Assembly (NCBI GenBank): GCA_016840305.1
Contig: JAEOSP010000351.1
Coordinates: 1-22,172, forward strand
Reading direction: 5' to 3'
From: Candidatus Hodarchaeota archaeon
GTDB lineage: Archaea > Asgardarchaeota > Heimdallarchaeia > Hodarchaeales > Hodarchaeaceae
Length of the DNA stretch: 22,172 nt
Position numbers and translations under genes: made by a program. The first letter of the stretch is position 1. Each line of letters begins with the position of its first letter. The notes under the pieces were generated by a model that saw only the letters and a list, made by a program, of their open reading frames with translations, did not search any database and was not told the DNA's origin. Below, in pieces: positions 6,966-13,760 of the stretch.

Positions 6966-8753
6966 CTAAACAATACTCTGATGTTCATAATATTGTTTGT
7001 ATAACATTCCATATTTTCCATTTTTAGCGAGTAAAGAACTATGTGTACCTTCTTCAATGATTTTTCCTTTTTCCATCACAATAATTCTGTCTGCTTTTAA
7101 AATAGTTGAGAGCCTATGGGCTATAAAAATAGAAGTGCGTCCAGTTAATAGTATTTCGAGAGCTTCTTGAATAATAGCTTCTGTATAGGCATCAACACTA
7201 GAGGTGGCTTCATCTAGAATTAGTATTTTCGGATTAGTTAATAATGCGCGTGCAAAGCTTATTAATTGTTTTTGACCAGCTGATAGTCCTTTCCCTCTTT
7301 CACCTACTTGAGTCTGAAGACCATCAGGTAGATATTCTATCAATTCACTTAAATTTACCGCCTCTATCGTTTTTATAAGCTCCTCTTCTGTTGCATACTG
7401 GTTACCAAACCTAATATTTTCTTCTAAAGTGCCTGAGAATAAAAATACGTCTTGTTGAACCATCGCAATATTTCTCCGATAAGATTCTAATTTCAGGTCT
7501 CGAATATTGATTCCATCAATATTGATAGTTCCACCTTGAAATTCATAAAGTCTAGCTATTAATTTGACTAAACTGGTTTTACCCGCACCAGTATGCCCTA
7601 CAATGGCAAGTTTCTCACCATCTTGAATTTTAAGATTAAAATCTTTTAGCACGTATCCTCCCTCTCTATAAAAGAAATCTACATCCTTAAATTCAATTTC
7701 CCCTTTTAATTTATCAACCTCAATTTCTTTAGAATTCTGCTGTATGTTTGGTTCTGAATCTAAAATTTCAAGGATCCGTTCATATGCTGCCATTCCTGCA
7801 CTAAGCTCAGGATAAAAAGTAGCCAAAACCATGACTGGTTGAAAAAATTTTTGAACATAGAAAATATACACTACAACCACTGCTATATCAGCTAATCCCT
7901 GAACTATCATTTGCTGCCCAAGCAATATTATAATTACTAAAATAATTGCAGTAATTGTATCTAAAATTGATCTCCAAACGTGTGTAACAGCTGTTAACCG
8001 AAAAGCACTTTTAAAATACTCCTCATTCGTGTCATTAAATTTCATCGAAACAGTTGTTTCTTGTCCATAACTTTTACATACCTGTATTCCCTCCATAGCT
8101 TCAACCATTGAGGAATTTACATTACTTATTGAGAGTCGATAAGTACGACTTACTCGTCTAGCTAGTTTTCTTAAGGAAAACATCAATAAGAAGAGAATTG
8201 GGATACCTGTTACCGTTATCAGAGCCAAAACTGGATTTAATATAAACAGAATCCCAAAAGTTAGTAAACTGACAAGTAAATTTCCTACAGTATCTGTTAG
8301 TAATATAGTGGTGTTCCCAAAATCAAGGGCATCATTTAAAACGCGTGAATTTAAATTTCCTGAAAGGTATTTATCATAAAAACTCATATCTTGGATCTGT
8401 AACCTATCGAATATTTCCATCCTGATATCTTCTAGGAAAAAAGGTACAAAATTACCAACTTCTCGTCGTCGTAAGCTGAACATGATCCAAATCAATGTAG
8501 ATAGGATAAGATAAAGGGCTCCTGCAATTATAATACTCTCAAAAATCGGATTTAATCCCTCAAATTCACTTACAACTATTCCAAATATCAATGGAATTAA
8601 GATATCAGCAATAGTAGATATCAAAATGAACATTGACAGTAATATAACGCTTTTCTTATAAGGAATAATACTTTTAATATAACGTTTAAGCAATTCCTGA
8701 TCAGAGTATTCACTTCTACTCCTATCCTTCAAGAGGCCTCTATAAAGTCCCAT
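6966..8753 (-). CDS. ABC exporter half-transporter, consensus partner (ABC-B, MsbA-like)
   Basis: This 595-residue protein is a type IV ABC exporter half. Six membrane helices lie in residues 30-315 and an ATPase domain in about 350-590. Walker A is GHTGAGKTS (386-394, K392), the Q-loop VQQD is at 432-435, the signature is LSAGQ (490-494), Walker B is ILILDE with the catalytic Glu E515, and the switch His is H546 (AHRLST). The Walker motifs are intact, but the signature is LSAGQ rather than LSGGQ. This deviation is known from the consensus subunit of heterodimeric exporters, where the altered signature completes the partner's degenerate site. It starts 17 bases after the partner gene stops, so the two are surely co-transcribed. 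Substrates of this family range from lipids to drugs and peptides and cannot be told from sequence. Confidence 0.93.
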   Translation of the reverse strand: MGLYRGLLKDRSRSEYSDQELLKRYIKSIIPYKKSVILLSMFILISTIADILIPLIFGIVVSEFEGLNPIFESIIIAGALYLILSTLIWIMFSLRRREVGNFVPFFLEDIRMEIFDRLQIQDMSFYDKYLSGNLNSRVLNDALDFGNTTILLTDTVGNLLVSLLTFGILFILNPVLALITVTGIPILFLLMFSLRKLARRVSRTYRLSISNVNSSMVEAMEGIQVCKSYGQETTVSMKFNDTNEEYFKSAFRLTAVTHVWRSILDTITAIILVIIILLGQQMIVQGLADIAVVVVYIFYVQKFFQPVMVLATFYPELSAGMAAYERILEILDSEPNIQQNSKEIEVDKLKGEIEFKDVDFFYREGGYVLKDFNLKIQDGEKLAIVGHTGAGKTSLVKLIARLYEFQGGTINIDGINIRDLKLESYRRNIAMVQQDVFLFSGTLEENIRFGNQYATEEELIKTIEAVNLSELIEYLPDGLQTQVGERGKGLSAGQKQLISFARALLTNPKILILDEATSSVDAYTEAIIQEALEILLTGRTSIFIAHRLSTILKADRIIVMEKGKIIEEGTHSSLLAKNGKYGMLYKQYYEHQSIV

Positions 8754-8770
8754 GGTAGTTCACTTCGCTA

Positions 8771-10537
8771 TCAATGCATTACTAATTCTGGTAAAGCAAG
8801 ATGTTTTCCAAAAATACGACGATAATCTTCTGAGCTCTTCAATAAATTGTCATGATGTCCTTCTGCTACGATTCTTCCTGATTTCAAAACAATGATTTTG
8901 TCTGAGGATCTAATGGTATGCAATCTATGAGTTATAATCAATGTAGTTCGATTTTCCGTAATATTATTCATTGCTTGGCTTATTTTTTCTTCTGTTTCAC
9001 TATCTACGGCTGAGACTGAATCATCCAAGATCAAAATTTCTGGATCTGTTAAGAAAGCTCTTGCAATAGCAATTCGTTGTTTTTCTCCACCAGATAAGCG
9101 TGTTCCTCGTTCACCTACAACAGTATTGTAACCTTCTGAAAATTCTGAAACGAATTCATCGACTTGAGCAAGTTTAGCTGCTGCGATTATTTCATCACGA
9201 GTCGCTTCAGGTTTCCCAAAGGCAATATTCTGATCAATTCCTCTTGAAAATAGATAAAGGTCTTGCTCAATATAACCTATGTGTCTACGCAGTGTATCTA
9301 GTGGATAAGTTCGAATATCTTTGTCATCCAGTAGAATTTTACCTTCCTGGGGTTCATAAAGGAGTAGTAATAACTTTACCAATGTGGTCTTTCCACAGCC
9401 CGTTGGTCCGCAGAGAGCGATTTTTTGATTTGGCTCGATAGTAAATGAGAGATTTTTCAGAACAGGTAATTTCTTATCATTTTCATAAGCAAAAGTAACA
9501 TTTTTGAATTCTATTTTTCCTTTAAAATTGTCTGGCCAGTTTTCAACATGATTGTAATAATCTTCACTTTCCTCCATAATGAGTGCTTTGAATAATCGTG
9601 AGCACGCTGCAAATCCACTCATCATATCATTCGTTGCCCAATAAATCATATTTGACGGATGTATTAGGGATATTAACATCAAATTGACTGCAGTCAATTC
9701 ACCAATGGTGAAAGTTTCTTGAAAAACAAATACACTGCTTACAAGAAAACTAATTCCTATAGTTATGTACAGAAATAATAGAGAATAGAATTTTGATTGT
9801 GCTATTGTTTCACCAATCGTATTATCTTTGTATTCTTTAACTACTTTGCTAAATTTTTTCCTTTCTGAAGCTTCTGCTACGAAAGATCTAATAATAGCTG
9901 CTCCACTTATATTATCTTGTAATCCTACTGCTAGATTTGAATGTTTTTCCATTCTAGCAACTGCATATGGTGTGATTTTTTTTCTGTAGTCAAAAATGAA
10001 ATAAAAGTAGAGAATGAGAAATGGGATAGTTATGAATGAGAGGCGTTGATCAATCGTAAAAATTATCAATATTGCTGCCATTAACAGTTGAAAGAATGGG
10101 TAAATGAAAAAAGCCCCATGAGAAATCATTGTATTAATCACGCGAAGATCATTTGTGGCTAATGCCTGTAAGTCCCCCGTACGAGCTTTATCATGATATC
10201 TGAGGGGTTTATACTGCAAAGAGTCAAAGAATTCCTGTCTCATGGTTTTTTCAATCCTAAATCCTAGAAAGTGACCAACCATCATCGTTAAATAATCCAT
10301 CGAGTTACGAATGAGATAGATAACGAGAAATATTAGTAGTAATAGCAGTAAATTAGATATTTCTCGATTCGTGATTATGCTATCAATGATATTGCCAATT
10401 ATGACAGGAATAATCACTCTTGAAAGCGTTACAATGCTTATTCCTAAGAGAGTACCTATCAATAATGTCTTCTGATTGAGAAGATGATAAACAAGCCATT
10501 TTCTGTAGCTTTTGTACTTTTTGATGTTTGATATCAT
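8771..10537 (-). CDS. ABC exporter half-transporter, degenerate partner (ABC-B)
   Basis: The protein has 588 residues from the chosen start. The membrane domain covers about 15-310 and the ATPase about 340-580. Walker A is GPTGCGKTT (377-385), the signature LSGGE (481-485) is intact, and the H-loop His is H537 (THRLHT). Walker B reads ILILDDSVS, so the catalytic glutamate position is Asp (D506). A Glu-to-Asp change at this place marks the non-hydrolysing or slow site of heterodimeric exporters such as TM287/288. The next gene supplies the consensus partner. An ATG at 10537 is preferred over a TTG at 10567, because a TATA-like element at 10574-10584 would put the transcription start near 10550, downstream of the TTG. 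It is the first gene of the two-gene transporter operon and is divergent from the small membrane protein gene. Confidence 0.92.
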   Translation of the reverse strand: MISNIKKYKSYRKWLVYHLLNQKTLLIGTLLGISIVTLSRVIIPVIIGNIIDSIITNREISNLLLLLLIFLVIYLIRNSMDYLTMMVGHFLGFRIEKTMRQEFFDSLQYKPLRYHDKARTGDLQALATNDLRVINTMISHGAFFIYPFFQLLMAAILIIFTIDQRLSFITIPFLILYFYFIFDYRKKITPYAVARMEKHSNLAVGLQDNISGAAIIRSFVAEASERKKFSKVVKEYKDNTIGETIAQSKFYSLLFLYITIGISFLVSSVFVFQETFTIGELTAVNLMLISLIHPSNMIYWATNDMMSGFAACSRLFKALIMEESEDYYNHVENWPDNFKGKIEFKNVTFAYENDKKLPVLKNLSFTIEPNQKIALCGPTGCGKTTLVKLLLLLYEPQEGKILLDDKDIRTYPLDTLRRHIGYIEQDLYLFSRGIDQNIAFGKPEATRDEIIAAAKLAQVDEFVSEFSEGYNTVVGERGTRLSGGEKQRIAIARAFLTDPEILILDDSVSAVDSETEEKISQAMNNITENRTTLIITHRLHTIRSSDKIIVLKSGRIVAEGHHDNLLKSSEDYRRIFGKHLALPELVMH

Positions 10538-10573
10538 TATAATAGCACGAAGCAAGCCTTTAATCAAGCCAAG

Positions 10574-10584
10574 ATAAATTTAAT
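10574..10584 (-). promoter_or_regulatory. TATA-like box for the ABC exporter operon
   Basis: On the minus strand this reads ATTAAATTTAT. Archaeal spacing of 25-30 bases places the transcription start near 10550, giving a leader of about 15 bases to the ATG at 10537. It excludes the TTG at 10567 if this is the promoter in use. There is no experimental support, and AT-rich DNA makes chance matches common. Confidence 0.35.
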
Positions 10585-10640
10585 TGATGCAAAACATTCC
10601 AAAGAAAATAAAAAATAGAAATAGAAGCGAATTCTACTTG

Positions 10641-10658
10641 TAGAGTAAAACTACTCTA
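10641..10658. repeat. Perfect inverted repeat just upstream of a start codon (operator or leader hairpin candidate)
   Basis: TAGAGTA (10641-10647) and its exact reverse complement TACTCTA (10652-10658) flank a 4-base AAAC spacer. The right arm ends where the ribosome-binding sequence AGGTGATG (10658-10665) begins, two bases before the ATG at 10668. A TATA-like A/T stretch at 10607-10616 would place the transcription start at about the left arm. The element could be a repressor operator over the start site, or an RNA hairpin at the 5' end of the message. A 7-base perfect arm is unlikely but not impossible by chance. Confidence 0.5.
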
Positions 10659-10667
10659 GGTGATGAT

Positions 10668-11114
10668 ATGGTGAGTTTGACTGATAACCAGAAATTAAAA
10701 GCAATTAGATTAGTCTATTGGTTAGGAATAATTATGGACGGTTTGTTTGCGATAGATATGACAGTAATTGCCCTATTTGGAATTTCAACTCCGCTTTTGA
10801 CCGATTCGTTTACGCAAATCTCTTTTATTGCAGATGGAGGTCTTACTTATCAATATGCAATGGGCATAGGAGCAGCTTTAATGTGGGGTTGGACAGTACT
10901 TCTCATCTGGGCTGAACAAAAACCACTTGAAAGACGAGGTGTTCTTCTAATAACGTTATTTCCTGTAATTATAGGAATTTTCATTACTAACATAATGACA
11001 ATATTGAATGAATTAGTTACTCTTCAAGATTTCCTATTTCGGATATTAGTCCAAATAGGTCTAATGATAGTATTTCTTATCAGCTATCTTACCGCAAAAG
11101 ACTTAGAAAACTAA
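10668..11114 (+). CDS. Small four-helix membrane protein of unknown function
   Basis: This 148-residue protein has four hydrophobic segments (about 15-37, 58-82, 90-112, 118-142) with short loops. The second loop carries AEQKPLERRG and the C-terminus is short and charged (TAKDLEN). I do not recognise the family. No catalytic pattern is visible beyond acidic residues within helix 1 (D24, D30). The start has AGGTGATG at 10658-10665, a strong match to the archaeal anti-Shine-Dalgarno. It fits either the ATG at 10668 (very tight spacing) or the GTG immediately after it at 10671 (better spacing). The gene is divergent from the exporter operon and convergent with the ABC-2 permease gene. The T-rich stretch at about 11116-11127 could serve as its terminator. 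Confidence 0.7.
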   Translation: MVSLTDNQKLKAIRLVYWLGIIMDGLFAIDMTVIALFGISTPLLTDSFTQISFIADGGLTYQYAMGIGAALMWGWTVLLIWAEQKPLERRGVLLITLFPVIIGIFITNIMTILNELVTLQDFLFRILVQIGLMIVFLISYLTAKDLEN

Positions 11115-11143
11115 CTGTTTCTTTCTTACTACACTGTTGATTA

Positions 11144-12454
11144 CTAATTCCGCCTTCTCCAACTGAAAAGCAACTTTTTCATAGATATTTCTAGAATTCC
11201 TTCATTTTCTATTACTCTTCCCGCGAACCATATGGTGATTCCAATCCATACTAGCTGAAAGACCAAGGTTAACCATGTAACAATTGTCATCTGACCAGTT
11301 AAAATCGCCATATACATTCCAAACATATAACCTAATAATGGTAGAAGTAGTAGTATTATTTGTAATATTTCAGGTAGCTTATCTAGTGGAATAAATCCGA
11401 GGAACATAACACCAAGCATCGGGAATAGGATAAAAGATGATACTACCATGTTCGCTTCTCGTTCATCTTTTGCAAGCATGCTAAACAAGACAGCAGCTGC
11501 TACTAGCAATATTGAAATCAATATCAAACCTATTATAACGTAACCAAAGAACAACCAGAGGCTAGCATCTGCAGCATCTAGCACAAACGTTAGAACATCA
11601 TCTACTTGATCTCTCATTTCACTTGGTAACATTAGTAATATTGTAGCAATTATTACAATAGTTGTTAACGCAAGAGAAAACAGATTGAAAGCGACTAATA
11701 TCATTCCGTAGAGCATTTTGCCTGCAATAATGTTCCTTCTTTCTATAGGCTGCAATAACAAACTTTCCAAAGTTTTTTGCTCTCTTTCAATCGTTACGGA
11801 AATTAATACTAGTGTTAGTGACGGTATCACAAGAAGAAATATTGCATATAATGGTATCGTCGTTAGGTACCCCGTTATCACAGATGGTAACTCTTCTCCA
11901 ATTCTTACATCATAAACTGCTGTCAATCTAGTTATTTTTACTGGACCGTGTTCACTATAGACCAGCATTAGGTTTAATTGATTAGCAATTGACGTGATAC
12001 TCGTCACAGCTTCAATAGCTTCCGATTTATCGCCATTGTAGTAAATATAAAACAATGCAGGAATAGGATACAATGTTACATTAGATCTGGTAACCATTTC
12101 ACTGAAATTTGCAGGTATATATAGTAGGACTGTCAAATTTTCTGAGTCAAGCAAATTATCTAGCTCATGAACTGACTTGTTTACATAATGAAGATCTTTA
12201 GTGCTATTTTGAGTTTTCAGCATACTATAGAAAATGTCACCGTAAAAATTCCCGTTGTCACCAGTGTCATCCTGTATTACTATAACATCTAATACCCCCC
12301 CTCCAGGTGGGGCGAATACAAATGCAAAAAAGAGCGTTGCTATAACTACTAATAAAATGATTGCTGGTGTCATCACAAGCAATAAAATTCGTCTAGTCGA
12401 CTTGAATAATAATCTTATCTCTTTTTTAGCAATAATCCATGCATCTTTTACCAT
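11144..12454 (-). CDS. ABC-2 type transporter permease (NatB-like)
   Basis: This 436-residue protein has the ABC-2/NatB layout. One helix (about 23-48) is followed by a large extracytoplasmic domain (about 50-195) with several N-x-S/T sequons. Then come six further helices (about 199-220, 246-275, 298-325, 336-355, 362-381, 393-411). The segment EREQKTLESLLLQPIERR (223-240) before helix 3 is the expected cytoplasmic coupling region that contacts the ATPase. The C-terminus is basic (SWRRRN). It should form the membrane channel of the transporter whose ATPase is encoded directly upstream: the ATPase stop codon TAG is followed at once by this gene's ATG, which implies translational coupling. NatAB-type pumps export sodium or organic molecules, but the substrate here is unknown. 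Confidence 0.88.
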   Translation of the reverse strand: MVKDAWIIAKKEIRLLFKSTRRILLLVMTPAIILLVVIATLFFAFVFAPPGGGVLDVIVIQDDTGDNGNFYGDIFYSMLKTQNSTKDLHYVNKSVHELDNLLDSENLTVLLYIPANFSEMVTRSNVTLYPIPALFYIYYNGDKSEAIEAVTSITSIANQLNLMLVYSEHGPVKITRLTAVYDVRIGEELPSVITGYLTTIPLYAIFLLVIPSLTLVLISVTIEREQKTLESLLLQPIERRNIIAGKMLYGMILVAFNLFSLALTTIVIIATILLMLPSEMRDQVDDVLTFVLDAADASLWLFFGYVIIGLILISILLVAAAVLFSMLAKDEREANMVVSSFILFPMLGVMFLGFIPLDKLPEILQIILLLLPLLGYMFGMYMAILTGQMTIVTWLTLVFQLVWIGITIWFAGRVIENEGILEISMKKLLFSWRRRN

Positions 12455-13237
12455 CTAAACATCCTCCTGATCACCTTTCCACCCTATCAGCTTTACAACG
12501 GCATCTTCCAGATCACCGCTCTCTTTGGCGTACTCTTCAACTATTCCAGTCGGAGTATCTTCAGCAACTAATTCTCCACAGTGTAAAACTCCCACTCTAT
12601 CGCATAAACGCTCTGCTGAAATCATATCGTGAGTTGAAATCATCACGGTCATATTCTTTTTTTTTGCAAATGATTTGATGAGTTCTCTAACACGACGGGC
12701 AACTAATACGTCAATCCCTGCAGTAGGTTCGTCCAAGAAGAGTACTTTTGGATTTCCTAAAATTGCTCTAGCAATCATTAATCTTCTCTTCATCCCCCCT
12801 GAATAGGTATCTACACGATCATTTTTTCTATCCGTTAATCTAATTAATGCCAGTAGTTCCTCAATTTGGCTTCTTCTTTCTTCTTCATCAAGTCCTCTTA
12901 ACTGTGCAGTGAAATCGAGATTCTCAACTGCGTTAAATTCTTCGTAAAGACCAGCATCTTGAGGAAGGCACCCAACCATTTGTCTAACGGCACTTGATTC
13001 ACTCACGACATCTTTACCGAGAATATATGCTGAACCTGATGTAGCTTTCATCATAGTGGTGAGAACACGTACAGTAGTTGTTTTACCAGCTCCATTCTCT
13101 CCTAATAATCCGTAAATTTCTCCTTGCTTAATCCCCAATGAAAGGTTTTTTACTGCATGTAGTTCGCTAGAATGACCAACATTGTATATCTTGTTCACAT
13201 TATTTGTATAAATTGCGTAACTTTCCACCAGAATCAC
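12455..13237 (-). CDS. ABC transporter ATP-binding protein (NatA/CcmA-like)
   Basis: This 260-residue ATPase has Walker A GENGAGKTT (46-54, K52), a Q-loop at LPQD (Q93), signature YSGGM (145-149), Walker B VLFLDEP with catalytic E170, a TAGID D-loop and switch His H203 (STHD). The YSGGMKRRL form of the signature and the short C-terminal extension are typical of the NatA/daunorubicin-resistance group that pairs with ABC-2 permeases, and the permease gene follows with no spacer. It hydrolyses ATP at the cytoplasmic face to drive export. The start is GTG at 13237, with a second GTG three codons later (13228). The TATA-like TTTTTTAAAC at 13261-13270 would give a leaderless transcript starting at about 13238, which favours the first. 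Confidence 0.92.
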   Translation of the reverse strand: MILVESYAIYTNNVNKIYNVGHSSELHAVKNLSLGIKQGEIYGLLGENGAGKTTTVRVLTTMMKATSGSAYILGKDVVSESSAVRQMVGCLPQDAGLYEEFNAVENLDFTAQLRGLDEEERRSQIEELLALIRLTDRKNDRVDTYSGGMKRRLMIARAILGNPKVLFLDEPTAGIDVLVARRVRELIKSFAKKKNMTVMISTHDMISAERLCDRVGVLHCGELVAEDTPTGIVEEYAKESGDLEDAVVKLIGWKGDQEDV

Positions 13238-13298
13238 TAAGGTAACATTAACTTATCAGTTTAAAAAATGATGTTGCTTTCAGACTATATCTGCTAAG

Positions 13299-13673
13299 CT
13301 AATCTGATTTGAGTAACCTTTGTGAAACGATTATTGAATCGGCATATGCACCTAGGCTTTGTAACCTCTTTTCCAATGGTTGACTATCATCAAGGAAGTA
13401 TTTCAAGCTCATTTGCGAGAATTTCTTTTCTAACTTATCTATGACAGTATTTCTTGAGATCTTTGTTAAACGAATACGGGGTTGACTTTGAATAAAAACG
13501 ATTAAATCCAACCAATTATCTACTGCATCAATACTTATGCCAGCCTTCTTCAGTCTTGACTTCGGGAATGGAGATTCTTCAGCATCTATTATGTTGAAAA
13601 TCTTCTCAGCTCGTTTCATTAGCGACCTTCCAGAAGTTTTTTTTCTAGTAGGTTTTTTTGATGGAGTGTTCAT
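13299..13673 (-). CDS. Small basic protein, possible winged-helix DNA-binding protein
   Basis: This 124-residue protein has a strongly basic N-terminal tail (KKPTRKKTSGR) and then a helix-rich region, about 18-72. There, FPKSRLKKAGISIDAVDNWLDLIVFIQSQPRIRLTKI is spaced like helix-turn-helix plus wing: a short helix, a GIS turn, a recognition-type helix, and a beta pair ending in RIRLTK. The C-terminal 40 residues are helical. No family is recognised; a transcription factor is the most likely reading but is inferred. The ATG at 13673 lies about 22-31 bases downstream of the TATA-like element at 13695-13705 with no ribosome site, so the message is probably leaderless. It is divergent from the HEAT / nucleotidyltransferase pair and may regulate it. 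Confidence 0.55.
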   Translation of the reverse strand: MNTPSKKPTRKKTSGRSLMKRAEKIFNIIDAEESPFPKSRLKKAGISIDAVDNWLDLIVFIQSQPRIRLTKISRNTVIDKLEKKFSQMSLKYFLDDSQPLEKRLQSLGAYADSIIVSQRLLKSD

Positions 13674-13694
13674 GGTTACAATAATATACCTTTG

Positions 13695-13705
13695 ATTATA
13701 TAAAT
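13695..13705. promoter_or_regulatory. Shared, near-palindromic TATA element between divergent genes
   Basis: ATTATATAAAT reads as a TATA box on both strands. On the minus strand, TTTATATAAT is positioned for a leaderless transcript of the 13299-13673 gene. On the plus strand it would start transcription near 13727, leaving about 34 bases of leader that end in the purine-rich ribosome site GGAAGGA (13749-13755) before the ATG at 13761. The whole intergenic space is only 87 bases, so the two directions must compete for or share promoter factors. Confidence 0.4.
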
Positions 13706-13760
13706 GTGTTTATTAATGAGGGTACAGTCAACTTTATTATAGTTTACAGGAAGGATTCTT

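Noticed and set aside
11115..11143. T-rich convergent gap between the small membrane protein and ABC-2 permease genes as a terminator
   Set aside because: T-rich tracts can end archaeal transcripts, but this run is short and interrupted; it is mentioned under the gene and not called as a feature.
12255..12678. Two open plus-strand frames across the NatA/ABC-2 junction
   Set aside because: Both overlap clear ABC transporter genes with intact motifs on the other strand; no independent evidence.
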